A DNA stretch of 21,571 bases from an uncultured Haemophilus sp. (GCF_905207935.1 NZ_CAJLNI010000017.1:1-21571), one strand, 5' to 3'. Shown: positions 1 to 7,500, numbered from the stretch's first letter. Notes: generated by a model not told the origin, from the letters alone. Numbers and translations are program-made.

Positions 1-52
1 TACCTGCCTGTCACGCAGGGGGTCGCGGGTTCGAGTCCCGTCCATTCCGCCA
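1..52 (+). tRNA. tRNA-Asp (GTC), 5' end cut off by window
   Basis: The visible part contains the anticodon stem-loop CCTGC-CTGTCAC-GCAGG with anticodon GTC, the T-arm with GGTTCGAGTCC, the 3' acceptor strand and an encoded CCA at 50-52. The 5' acceptor strand and D-arm lie outside the window. It sits 15 nt before tRNA-Trp and the two are probably co-transcribed. Confidence 0.95.
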
Positions 53-67
53 ATTCTTAATACCAAT

Positions 68-143
68 AGGGGCGTAGTTCAATTGGTAGAGCACCGGTCT
101 CCAAAACCGGGTGTTGGGAGTTCGAGCCTCTCCGCCCCTGCCA
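68..143 (+). tRNA. tRNA-Trp (CCA anticodon)
   Basis: A complete 76-nt cloverleaf. The acceptor stem AGGGGCG pairs with CGCCCCT, the anticodon loop CTCCAAA carries CCA at about 101-103, the T-loop is TTCGAGC, and CCA is encoded at 141-143. It closely matches the enterobacterial tRNA-Trp sequence as I remember it. Confidence 0.97.
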
Positions 144-182
144 TTATTTCGTATCAATTTATCTTTAATTTTTGTAAGAATA

Positions 183-210
183 TTGTCTATTTTGTTATTC
201 GTTTTATACT
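183..210 (+). promoter_or_regulatory. candidate sigma-70 promoter for mazG
   Basis: TTGTCT (183-188) and TATACT (205-210) are separated by 16 nt. They would start transcription near 217, about 25 nt before the mazG ATG. This is a consensus-like match only; no factor-specific operator is visible. Confidence 0.5.
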
Positions 211-241
211 AATTGCATTTTAGTATTTCAGAGATATTCTT

Positions 242-1030
242 ATGCGTTATTCTATTCAAGATTTTATTCAATTAATTGCACAATTACGCAATCCTAATGG
301 CGGTTGTCCTTGGGATCTTAAACAAAATTATGACTCCATGATTCCTTGTTTAACTGAAGAAACTTATGAAGTCATTGATGCCATCCAAAAGAAAGATATT
401 GCTAATTTAAGAGAAGAGCTTGGTGATCTTTTATTACAGGTGGTGTTTTTCAGTCAGCTTGCTTCAGAGGATGGTTATTTTACATTTGATGATGTTCTTA
501 ATGATATTTCTAAAAAGATTGTACGTCGTCATCCTCATGTATTTGGTGATGCAACAGCAGGAAATGAAGAAGAAGCTTTAGCCCGTTGGAATAGCATCAA
601 AGCACAAGAAAAATCAGCTCAAAAACAACAGTCTATTTTAGATAATGTTCCGAATGCTTTTCCTGCATTGTTAAGAGCTCAGAAAATGCAAAAACAGTGT
701 TCAAAGATTGGATTTGATTGGAATGAACTTGAGCCTGTATTTGCTAAAGTTGAAGAAGAATTGAAGGAAGTACGAGATGAGGTCAACCAAACACCTCGTA
801 ATCAAGAAAGAATAGAAGAGGAAATTGGGGATTTATTTTTTGCGACAGTCAATTTGTCTCGTCACCTTAAATGTAACGCAGAAGAGGCTTTACGTAAGGC
901 GAATAATAAATTTGAACAACGTTTTCGTAAAGTCGAAGAAAAGGCATTAGAACGAGGCGTATCACTTAAAAATCTTTCTTTAATCGAAATGGATATTCTG
1001 TGGGATGAAGTGAAAAAAGAAGAAAAATAA
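242..1030 (+). CDS. mazG: nucleoside triphosphate pyrophosphohydrolase MazG
   Basis: MazG hydrolyses (d)NTPs to NMP and pyrophosphate and acts as a cytosolic house-cleaning enzyme; in E. coli it also lowers ppGpp under starvation. The 262-aa length is the usual two-domain size. The N-terminal MazG domain has the NPNGGCPWD start, the LTEETYE metal-binding acidic helix and EELGDLLLQVVF. The C-terminal domain repeats the pattern with EEELKEVRDEV and EEIGDLFFATVN. Both carry the ExxE...ExxD magnesium ligands, so neither domain looks degenerate. The Shine-Dalgarno (SD) match is weak, but the ATG is the only start giving the normal N-terminus. It has its own candidate promoter after the tRNAs and ends at a strong terminator, so it is probably monocistronic. 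Confidence 0.95.
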   Translation: MRYSIQDFIQLIAQLRNPNGGCPWDLKQNYDSMIPCLTEETYEVIDAIQKKDIANLREELGDLLLQVVFFSQLASEDGYFTFDDVLNDISKKIVRRHPHVFGDATAGNEEEALARWNSIKAQEKSAQKQQSILDNVPNAFPALLRAQKMQKQCSKIGFDWNELEPVFAKVEEELKEVRDEVNQTPRNQERIEEEIGDLFFATVNLSRHLKCNAEEALRKANNKFEQRFRKVEEKALERGVSLKNLSLIEMDILWDEVKKEEK

Positions 1031-1033
1031 CCG

Positions 1034-1070
1034 AAATGGCAGAGGGCGTGTTTTACTCTGCCATTTTTTA
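1034..1070 (+). terminator. rho-independent terminator after mazG, shared by convergent genes
   Basis: A perfect 11-bp stem (1034-1044 with 1056-1066, built on AATGGCAGAG) has an 11-nt loop and is followed by a T run. The minus-strand exporter stop codon (1068-1070) lies inside the T run, so the hairpin probably ends transcription from both sides. Confidence 0.88.
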
Positions 1071-1862
1071 TTTTATGGAATGGATAAGTAACATATAAGC
1101 GCTGATTACTAATAAAATAATACCCAATAGTTTTTTGACTAAGTGCGGTGATAATTTACCTCGGATTTTCATCGAGAAAAATCCGGTAACAAAAGCGCTG
1201 AGTACGACAATAATCACAATCGAAAAATTAACATAACCGATTTGCCAACCAAAGTGATAAGTCGAGTTTTTTGAAAGATAGCCATAAAGGCTACCTAGCC
1301 CACCAATAAACATCATCGCATTGGTATAAGGCGCAATTTGGTGGGCTTTAACGGATTTTAATTGTCCAATTAAAGGTGCCATAATTGAGCCACCTCCAAT
1401 GCCGGTCATGCCAGCAATAAATCCACCTATAGTTGAAAGACCGATTCCTTTAATCGTTTCATCCGCTGTAGATTGCTGAATTATTGCGGTTTCTTTACTA
1501 AAAATAGTACGAATTGCTAATAGGGAAAGTGTGATAACAAACACACTGATGATGGCAATATCAGGTACATAAAAACTGGATTCGAATCCTAGCTGCACAC
1601 CAATAATCATACCCACAGACCAAATGAGCATCGCTTTGTAATTAATCGATACTTTTTGTTTGTAAAAATAAATTAAGTTAATAAAGGATGACCCCATGAC
1701 AATCGTCAATGATGTTGCAGCAATCATTTGTAAAGGGAACTGTGGGAATAAGGTGTAGAGAATAGGTACCATCAATACGCCGCCACCGATGCCAAAAATA
1801 GCGGACATTATATTTGTCATCACACCACATAAAATTAAAATAAAAATTAACTGTAAACTCAT
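1068..1862 (-). CDS. TauE/SafE family anion (sulfite/sulfonate-type) exporter
   Basis: A 264-aa polytopic inner-membrane protein with about eight hydrophobic segments in two homologous halves. The family signatures GIGGG (residues 24-28) and a second GMTGIGGG near residue 150 mark it as TauE/SafE (formerly DUF81). Members move sulfite, sulfoacetate or other organosulfur anions, but substrate cannot be read from sequence. The start is fixed by an AAGGAG-type SD about 6 nt upstream. It is divergent from the symporter-sulfatase operon and shares a 177-bp regulatory region with it, which suggests, but does not prove, a role in disposing of sulfur oxyanions made or imported by that operon. One uptake signal lies inside the gene (1141-1149). 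Confidence 0.88.
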   Translation of the reverse strand: MSLQLIFILILCGVMTNIMSAIFGIGGGVLMVPILYTLFPQFPLQMIAATSLTIVMGSSFINLIYFYKQKVSINYKAMLIWSVGMIIGVQLGFESSFYVPDIAIISVFVITLSLLAIRTIFSKETAIIQQSTADETIKGIGLSTIGGFIAGMTGIGGGSIMAPLIGQLKSVKAHQIAPYTNAMMFIGGLGSLYGYLSKNSTYHFGWQIGYVNFSIVIIVVLSAFVTGFFSMKIRGKLSPHLVKKLLGIILLVISAYMLLIHSIK

Positions 1863-1921
1863 TTCAAACTCCTTTTTTGTGGGAGTACGGCATTATTATT
1901 CTTTTGGATAAATAAATAATT

Positions 1922-1937
1922 TATGATCTTGCTCATA
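1922..1937. promoter_or_regulatory. TATGA-N6-TCATA palindrome 1 (candidate operator of the local CRP/FNR-family regulator)
   Basis: A perfect palindrome TATGA-TCTTGC-TCATA (TTATGA/TCATAA if extended by one base each side). It has CRP/FNR half-site geometry but with A in place of the first G of TGTGA. It lies on the exporter side of the divergent intergenic region. Confidence 0.5.
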
Positions 1938-1969
1938 ATTATCTATAAAAACAGACTTTATTTTAATTT

Positions 1970-1985
1970 TGTGATCCTTCTCACA
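1970..1985. promoter_or_regulatory. CRP binding site in the exporter/symporter intergenic region
   Basis: TGTGA-TCCTTC-TCACA matches both CRP half-sites perfectly with the standard 6-nt spacer. A TATGCT at 2007-2012 would place the site near -41.5 of a rightward promoter (class II geometry), so cAMP-CRP could activate the symporter-sulfatase operon. The TSS is inferred. Confidence 0.75.
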
Positions 1986-1992
1986 CAATCAG

Positions 1993-2008
1993 TATGACAA
2001 TTATCATA
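1993..2008. promoter_or_regulatory. TATGA-N6-TCATA palindrome 2 (candidate operator)
   Basis: A second perfect TATGA-CAATTA-TCATA palindrome, 23 bp centre-to-centre from the CRP site and just before the symporter start. It overlaps the likely -10 region, so binding here would more plausibly repress than activate. Same half-site as the palindrome at 1922-1937. Confidence 0.5.
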
Positions 2009-2075
2009 TGCTCTTTATACACCTAGCAGTAGTCTATAAATGGATATTAATAATGGATTCTACAAGGAGGAGCGT

Positions 2076-3788
2076 ATGCTATTAACAGTTTCGAGTTTCC
2101 TCATCGTAACAGCTTTGGTAGCCTATATTTCATGGCTACGGACGAAAAACGATGATTTAACCACCTCGAAAGGTTATTTCTTAGCGGGACGAGGATTAAG
2201 CGGTATTGTGATTGGTTGCTCAATGGTGCTAACTTCACTTTCTACTGAGCAATTGATTGGCGTGAATGCCGTTTCTTATCAAAACAACTTTTCTATTATT
2301 GCGTGGACTGTGCCAACGGTGATTCCGCTTTGTTTCTTGGCGCTTTATATGTTGCCGAAATATTTGCGTAACGGTTATACCACTATTCCTGAATTCTTTG
2401 AAAATCGCTTTGACCGTCAAACTCGTTTGATTATGTCAGGATTATTCTTGGTCTTCTATCTTTTAATCGTTATTCCGACCGCACTTTATACTGGGGCAAT
2501 TGCCTTTAACAAAATCTTCAATCTAGAAACGATCTTTGGATTAAGCTACGCTCAAGCAATTGTCTATACGGTGATTGCTATTGGTGTTGTCGGTGCGATT
2601 TATGCGATTTTTGGCGGGTTAAAAGCGGTGGCAGTTTCCGATACTATCAATGCCGTAATCTTAGTGATTGGTGCATTGCTTGTGCCTGTATTTGCATTGC
2701 TTTATTTAGGTAATGGTAGCATTTCTGAAGGCTTGAATATTATCACCACCACTCACGTTGAAAAATGGAACGCCATTGGTAGCTCAACAGATTCTACTCC
2801 TTGGCCAACAATTTTTACCGGTATTATGGTTGTTCACTTCTTCTATTGGACAACGAACCAAGCCATCGTACAACGTTGTTTAGGGGCGAAGGATTTAGCA
2901 TCGGGTCAAAAAGGGATTTTAATTGCAGCACTTTTCCTACTCACATTACCGATTATTCTTAATTTACCGGGTTTATTGAGTTTCCATATTTTAGGTGAAG
3001 GCTTAAATCCAATTGATACATCTTATCCATTGTTGGTTAATAAAGTGATGCCGACTGCATTGCAAGGCTTCTTTATTGCGGCACTTTTCGGTGCAATTTT
3101 AAGTACCTTTAACTCATTCTTAAACTCTGCAGCGACCATTTATTGTAAAGACTTATTACCATCTATCAGTAAAAAACAACGCACCGATCAAGAATTGATC
3201 GTCTATGCGAAAAAAGTCTCTACCATTATGGCGATTGTGACCATGATTATTGGCCCACTTTTGATGTTCGGTACAGATGGTATTTTCTTAATCACTAAAC
3301 GCTTTGCTGGTTTTGTGAATATTCCAATCGTTGCGTTATTTGCTGTGGGTTTATTTAATAAAACAGTTTCTGGCTTGGCTGCACGTATTGCTTTACTTGT
3401 ACACGTAGTACTTTATTTCAGTATTGTTTGGGTGTTCAATGTGAAAATCAATTTCGTGTATGTAATGGGCGGATTATTCGTATTTGATGTTGTTTTTATG
3501 TTGATTCTAGGTCAATTCTTAAAACGTGAACCTTATGTGGAAAATACCATCAATAAAGGCGATGTAGACTTAACCAATTGGAAATACATTAAAGTAACAT
3601 CTGTTTCATTAATTCTTGGTTTAATTGCGCTTTATGCATTCTTATCACCAATTGGTATTGCTTCACCAGATGGCAATCCAATGTTAGTGTTGGAAGTGTA
3701 TGCGGTATTACAACTCATTGTGTTGATTGTCTTTAGACCAAAAAATGAAAAAACAGAACATCAATTACATCTTTCTAACCAACATTAA
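2076..3788 (+). CDS. solute:sodium symporter (SSS/SLC5 family, YidK-like)
   Basis: A 570-aa inner-membrane Na+-coupled importer of about 14 helices. SSS features include the KGYFLAGRGL segment after the first helix, GCSMVLTSLSTEQLIG near residue 50, and GAILSTFNSFLNSAAT near residue 345, the region that holds the Na+ site in vSGLT-type structures. Length and the adjacent sulfatase match the E. coli yidK/yidJ pair from memory. I place the start at 2076 because AAGGAGGAG precedes it by about 6 nt; an in-frame ATG at 2040 has no SD and would add 12 residues. It is the first gene of the operon, 49 nt before the sulfatase, with a small hairpin between. The likely cargo is a sulfated sugar or other sulfate ester, inferred from context. 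An uptake signal lies at 2478-2486. Confidence 0.88.
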   Translation: MLLTVSSFLIVTALVAYISWLRTKNDDLTTSKGYFLAGRGLSGIVIGCSMVLTSLSTEQLIGVNAVSYQNNFSIIAWTVPTVIPLCFLALYMLPKYLRNGYTTIPEFFENRFDRQTRLIMSGLFLVFYLLIVIPTALYTGAIAFNKIFNLETIFGLSYAQAIVYTVIAIGVVGAIYAIFGGLKAVAVSDTINAVILVIGALLVPVFALLYLGNGSISEGLNIITTTHVEKWNAIGSSTDSTPWPTIFTGIMVVHFFYWTTNQAIVQRCLGAKDLASGQKGILIAALFLLTLPIILNLPGLLSFHILGEGLNPIDTSYPLLVNKVMPTALQGFFIAALFGAILSTFNSFLNSAATIYCKDLLPSISKKQRTDQELIVYAKKVSTIMAIVTMIIGPLLMFGTDGIFLITKRFAGFVNIPIVALFAVGLFNKTVSGLAARIALLVHVVLYFSIVWVFNVKINFVYVMGGLFVFDVVFMLILGQFLKREPYVENTINKGDVDLTNWKYIKVTSVSLILGLIALYAFLSPIGIASPDGNPMLVLEVYAVLQLIVLIVFRPKNEKTEHQLHLSNQH

Positions 3789-3794
3789 GCAGTA

Positions 3795-3815
3795 GGGCGT
3801 ACATCACGTACGCCC
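3795..3815 (+). other. intercistronic hairpin between symporter and sulfatase
   Basis: A perfect 8-bp stem (GGGCGTAC with GTACGCCC) and a 5-nt loop, followed by TTAAAA rather than a T run. It is more likely an mRNA-stabilising or partly attenuating element than a full terminator, since the sulfatase has no other clear promoter. Confidence 0.55.
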
Positions 3816-3837
3816 TTAAAATAGATAAGGATTGTGT

Positions 3838-5283
3838 ATGAACATTATCTATATTTTACTCGACCAAGTGCGTAAAGATATGTTGGGGGCTTATGGTCAC
3901 CAGATCGTTAAAACCCCGAATATTGACCGTCTAGCTAAAGATGGCGTACGTTTTAATAATGCTTTTACGCCCGCTTCCGTTTGTGGGCCCGCACGGACTT
4001 CACTCTTTACCGGTTTAATGCCATCTACCCATGGCATCATTCGTAATGGTGAAAAAGGTGGTACAGGTGAAGTGAGTGAAGCAGCCCCCAATATTGGTAA
4101 ACTAGACGGCTATAACACCTATGTTGTGGGGAAATGGCACGTGGGTACAAAGTCTGTACCGGAAGATTATGGCATTAAAGGGCATAATTTTGATGGCTAT
4201 GGTTATCCTGGCAGTGGTGTGTATAAAAATTTAGTGTTCAACCAACCGCCGACACATTCCAATCGTTATAAAGAATGGTTAGATGAAAAAGGCTATGAAA
4301 TTCCTGAAGTGAGCCGTGCTTATTTCGGTGATAACCCTCATTTACGTGTACAAGAACTTTGTGGTTTGCTTTCAGGCACAAAAGAACAAACCATCCCATA
4401 TTTCATTATTGACGAAGCAAAAAGCTATATTAGTGAATCACTTGCTGAAAATAAACCGTTCTTTACATGGATTAATTTCTGGGGACCGCATACGCCTTGT
4501 ATCGTGCCAGAACCGTATTATTCCATGTATCGCAAAGAAGATGTGGTGCTAGATGAAAGCTTCTTCAAGCCACTAGAAGGCAAACCAGGACACTATCGTA
4601 CCATCTCTAAAATGTGGGGAATGTGGGAAGCGAGTGAAGATCATTGGAAAGAAGTGATCACAAAATTCTGGGGTTATATCACCTTGATTGATGATGCAAT
4701 TGGTGAGCTATTTACCTTCTTAGAAAACAACGGCATTTATGACCGCACTTTTATTGTGGCAACTGCTGACCATGGGGATGCGATGGGTGCTCATCGAATG
4801 ATTGAGAAAGGGGAGTTCATGTTTGATACCACCTACAACATTCCGATGATTATCAAAGACCCGAATTCAAATCGTATTAATCAACAAGATGATAATCTTG
4901 TCTATCTCCATGATTTAACCTCGACCGTTTATGATCTCGCTAATCAGCCTATTCCTCAAGCCTTTGAAGGGGAAAGTATTTTGCCGATTGTTCGTCAACA
5001 TCAAGATAATCAACGCAAAGGGATATTGGCACAGTTGGCGGGGCATTTCGTCTATTTTGAACAACGCATGTGGCACCGTAAAGACTATAAATTAGTGTTT
5101 AATGCTTCGGACATTTGTGAGCTTTATGATGTGAAAAACGATCCGGCTGAAATGCATAATTTGTTCTACAAGCCAGAATATGAAGCGGTCAAAAAAGAGA
5201 TGCTGGAAGAAATGCGTCAAGAAATGAAACGCTTAAATGATCCATTAGAAAACTGGGTATATCGGATTATCAACGAAGTGTAA
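3838..5283 (+). CDS. cytosolic Cys-type sulfatase (YidJ-like)
   Basis: A 481-aa member of the alkaline-phosphatase/sulfatase superfamily that should hydrolyse a sulfate ester to alcohol plus sulfate. The signature C49-G-P-A-R53, followed by TSLFTG, is the C-x-P-x-R motif whose Cys is converted to formylglycine. Other active-site elements are D9 near the N-terminus, GKWHVG with K99/H101, GPHTP, and D311-H312 in the ADHGD metal motif. The C-terminal YKLVFN...ELYDVKNDP is typical of the family. There is no signal peptide, so it acts in the cytosol on imported substrate. I chose ATG 3838 (AAGG 7 nt upstream) over an upstream TTG. The Cys-type motif needs an oxygen-independent maturase, encoded two genes downstream. 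The second metal Asp after D9 is Gln10, a substitution seen in many family members. Substrate is unknown. Confidence 0.93.
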   Translation: MNIIYILLDQVRKDMLGAYGHQIVKTPNIDRLAKDGVRFNNAFTPASVCGPARTSLFTGLMPSTHGIIRNGEKGGTGEVSEAAPNIGKLDGYNTYVVGKWHVGTKSVPEDYGIKGHNFDGYGYPGSGVYKNLVFNQPPTHSNRYKEWLDEKGYEIPEVSRAYFGDNPHLRVQELCGLLSGTKEQTIPYFIIDEAKSYISESLAENKPFFTWINFWGPHTPCIVPEPYYSMYRKEDVVLDESFFKPLEGKPGHYRTISKMWGMWEASEDHWKEVITKFWGYITLIDDAIGELFTFLENNGIYDRTFIVATADHGDAMGAHRMIEKGEFMFDTTYNIPMIIKDPNSNRINQQDDNLVYLHDLTSTVYDLANQPIPQAFEGESILPIVRQHQDNQRKGILAQLAGHFVYFEQRMWHRKDYKLVFNASDICELYDVKNDPAEMHNLFYKPEYEAVKKEMLEEMRQEMKRLNDPLENWVYRIINEV

Positions 5284-5321
5284 AACCAATAAAAAATTGA
5301 CCGCACTTTTAAGGGACGATT

Positions 5322-5909
5322 ATGGAAAATTGCGCAATCAAGCCTACGGAATTGTCACATTGTCAGTTTACTGAGCTGCATCACTTGCCGAAAGGTTCCT
5401 TCTTGTATCAACAAGGTGAGTCAGCACATGAATTTTATTATGTGCAAGCAGGCTTGGTTGGCTTATTTCATACCCTTGAAAATGGCAAGGAAAGCTTGGT
5501 GCGGTTATATTCCAAAGGGGATTATTTTGGTTTCCGAACCTTATTCTCCATGACGGATAAACATTATCATTGCAATGCGAAAGTCTTAATTGATGCAGAG
5601 ATTACTCGCATCAAGCCCAATGTAGTGAGCGAGTTTTTTACGCATAATACGGTGATGAGCCAATGTTTACTGCAGATCTTGGCAGATGAACTACGCGAAG
5701 CCGAAGAGCGTTTAGCTAAAAGTGCCTATTTGCGCACCTTAGATCGTGTGATGGATAGTTTATATTTCCTCAAACAAAACTTTCCTGATTATAATTGGAC
5801 GTATCGTGAAATTGCAGAATATGCTGGCTGTGAAACCGAAACCGCCATTCGTATTGCGAAAGAACTCAAACAAAACGGGGCATTTGATCGAATATCAGGT
5901 CATAAATAA
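5322..5909 (+). CDS. CRP/FNR-family transcriptional regulator of the sulfatase operon
   Basis: A 195-aa protein with an N-terminal cyclic-nucleotide-binding-like beta barrel (about 20-105), a dimerisation helix (about 108-145) and a C-terminal winged helix-turn-helix (about 158-190). Aligned by eye to E. coli CRP, the recognition helix keeps Glu181 (here E173) and Arg185 (R177) but has T172 in place of Arg180. The cAMP-contacting Glu72 and Arg82-Ser83 are not conserved (F71 and H/Y/C residues), so cAMP is unlikely to be the effector. The Cys residues (4, 14, 84, 115, 170) do not match FNR's CX2CX5C cluster motif. The SD is AAGGGA, and an uptake signal lies just before it (5300-5308). Lying inside the operon, it probably senses the sulfated substrate, its product, or redox state; the ligand is unknown. 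Confidence 0.87.
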   Translation: MENCAIKPTELSHCQFTELHHLPKGSFLYQQGESAHEFYYVQAGLVGLFHTLENGKESLVRLYSKGDYFGFRTLFSMTDKHYHCNAKVLIDAEITRIKPNVVSEFFTHNTVMSQCLLQILADELREAEERLAKSAYLRTLDRVMDSLYFLKQNFPDYNWTYREIAEYAGCETETAIRIAKELKQNGAFDRISGHK

Positions 5910-5930
5910 TGTTGTAATAAAGGATGGTTG

Positions 5931-7076
5931 ATGTCTGTTTTTCCACCACAAGCTCATTTTCACTTAATGGCGAAACCAAGCAGTTTTCACTGTAACATTC
6001 AGTGTGAATATTGCTTCTATTTGGAAAAATCAGAACAGTTTGGGCAACATGCGCCTTTTATGTCAAAAGACACCTTAAAACATTACGTCAAAAACTATAT
6101 CCAATCTTACGCCGGCAATGTGGTTGAATTTGCTTGGCAAGGTGGTGAACCCACTCTTTTAGGCTTAGATTTTTATCGACAAGCCGTTGAATATCAGCAG
6201 GAATTTGCTCAAGGTAAACAGATCACAAACGCCTTTCAAACCAATGGCATTGCTCTTAATCAGCAATGGGCTGCATTTTTCAAACAACATCATTTTCTCA
6301 TTGGGCTTTCTATTGACGGTTTAAGTGCTGTGCATAATCGTTATCGAATTTCGGGTAACGGCAACCCCACTTTTGAAAAAGTCTTAAAAGCATTAAATCT
6401 GCTGCAAGAATATGGCGTGGAATTTAATACGCTTACAGTCATTAATGATCAAAATTGGCAAAAAGGAAGAGATACATACCTCGCACTCAAACAGCTTGGC
6501 TCGACTTATATGCAGTTTATTCCTATTGTGGAACGTCATGCTCAAACACAATCTGTCACTGATTTCTCGATACCATCAGAAGGTTATGGACAATTTCTCG
6601 TAGATGTATTTCATGAATGGTACGAGCATGATGTAGGGAAAATTTATGTGTCGCAGTTTGATAACTTGCTTGGGCAATGGCTCGGTTATCCTTCCACAAC
6701 CTGCGTTCATCAACCTACTTGCGGACAATCGCTTGTCACTGAAGCCAATGGCGATGTGTATGCTTGCGATCATTTTGTGTATCCCGAATACAAGGTCGGC
6801 AATTTAACTCAGCAACCTTTAACAGAGATTGTACTTTCCAGTAAACAGCAACAATTCGGTTTAGAAAAATCACAAAAATTGACCGCACTTTGCCGTCATT
6901 GTGAGTTTCGTAAATTCTGTTATGGCGGCTGCCCGAAACATCGTTTTGTTTCTCTCGAAAATGAACCCAATCCACATAATTATTTATGTGCCTCTTACCG
7001 TTATTTCTTTGAACAAACGGCGCCTTATATGCAAGCCATGGCTCGTCAAATTCGGTTACATCCATCAGCCGCTTAA
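5931..7076 (+). CDS. anaerobic sulfatase-maturating enzyme (radical SAM/SPASM, anSME)
   Basis: A 381-aa cytosolic radical SAM enzyme that oxidises the active-site Cys of a sulfatase to formylglycine, almost certainly Cys49 of the upstream sulfatase. The radical SAM cluster motif C21-x3-C25-x2-C28 is followed by the SAM-binding AWQGGEPTLLG. The C-terminal SPASM region has CGQSLVTEANGDVYACD, with the Asp expected of anSME general base, then C-x2-C-x5-C-x3-C (CRHCEFRKFCYGGC) and a last Cys near residue 362, enough for two auxiliary 4Fe-4S clusters. I use ATG 5931 (AAAGGA 7 nt upstream) rather than a TTG three bases earlier. It is the last gene of the operon, 21 nt after the regulator. Because it works without oxygen, the pathway should function anaerobically. 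An uptake signal lies at 6882-6890. Confidence 0.94.
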   Translation: MSVFPPQAHFHLMAKPSSFHCNIQCEYCFYLEKSEQFGQHAPFMSKDTLKHYVKNYIQSYAGNVVEFAWQGGEPTLLGLDFYRQAVEYQQEFAQGKQITNAFQTNGIALNQQWAAFFKQHHFLIGLSIDGLSAVHNRYRISGNGNPTFEKVLKALNLLQEYGVEFNTLTVINDQNWQKGRDTYLALKQLGSTYMQFIPIVERHAQTQSVTDFSIPSEGYGQFLVDVFHEWYEHDVGKIYVSQFDNLLGQWLGYPSTTCVHQPTCGQSLVTEANGDVYACDHFVYPEYKVGNLTQQPLTEIVLSSKQQQFGLEKSQKLTALCRHCEFRKFCYGGCPKHRFVSLENEPNPHNYLCASYRYFFEQTAPYMQAMARQIRLHPSAA

Positions 7077-7099
7077 GGTAGAATAGCGTTTTCTACTTT
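7075..7099 (+). terminator. weak hairpin at the end of the sulfatase operon
   Basis: AAGGTAGAA pairs with TTCTACTTT (9 bp, one G-T) around a 7-nt loop, starting at the anSME stop codon. The following bases are only ACGTTTTG, so termination would be partial. Confidence 0.4.
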
Positions 7100-7113
7100 A
7101 CGTTTTGATTGAT

Positions 7114-7443
7114 ATGAATCCTTGGACATTACTCGCTATTTCGATTTGCCTTGAAATTGTGGCAACGAATTTATTAAAAGTCAGCGATGGCTTTACCAAA
7201 CTTTTACCTACAATTGGCTCATTAACCTTATATGCCATTTCGTTTTATTTTGTCTCTCTTGTGTTTCGCACGCTTTCCGTGGGCTTGGTTTACGCCATTT
7301 GGTCGGGAGTTGGCATTGTTTTGACGGCCATTGTGGCGTATTTCGCTTTTGGTCAGAAAATCGATACCGCTGGGCTGATTGGTATGGCATTGATTATCAG
7401 TGGTGTTTTAGTGATTAACTTGTTTTCTCAAACAGGGCATTAA
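7114..7443 (+). CDS. small multidrug resistance (SMR/EmrE-type) efflux transporter
   Basis: A 109-aa, four-helix inner-membrane protein that works as a dimer to exchange protons for cationic compounds such as quaternary ammonium ions or polyamines. From ATG 7114 the essential glutamate falls at E14 (SICLEIVATNLLK), the same position as in EmrE. The YAIWSGVGIVL signature occurs in helix 3 and a conserved SGVLVINL ends helix 4. Length equals the family norm. Oddly, there is no recognisable SD within 20 nt of this ATG; the next upstream in-frame start is a TTG at 7105 that is no better placed. It lies 37 nt after the sulfatase maturase, so read-through from that operon is possible. Confidence 0.9.
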   Translation: MNPWTLLAISICLEIVATNLLKVSDGFTKLLPTIGSLTLYAISFYFVSLVFRTLSVGLVYAIWSGVGIVLTAIVAYFAFGQKIDTAGLIGMALIISGVLVINLFSQTGH

Positions 7444-7457
7444 TCCTCCAAATGAAA

Positions 7458-7473
7458 TGTGGTCAAGCTCACA
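7458..7473. promoter_or_regulatory. CRP-like site upstream of the nucleotidase gene
   Basis: TGTGG-TCAAGC-TCACA matches 9 of 10 CRP half-site bases, with AAA before and AAATT after as in the extended consensus. Its centre (7465.5) is about 70 bp before the start predicted from TATAAT at 7523-7528, a standard class I activation distance. Confidence 0.6.
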
Positions 7474-7500
7474 AATTTTATTTTTCTTCAAAATAAAATT
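7474..7500 (+). other. AT-only perfect inverted repeat
   Basis: AATTTTATTTT and AAAATAAAATT form an 11-bp perfect stem with a 5-nt loop. It could be a weak terminator for the SMR gene or a bent, UP-like element; with no G/C in the stem I cannot decide. Confidence 0.35.

Noticed and set aside
2040..2075. Upstream ATG for the symporter
   Set aside because: No SD, and AAGGAGGAG sits ideally before ATG 2076, which also gives the normal SSS N-terminus.
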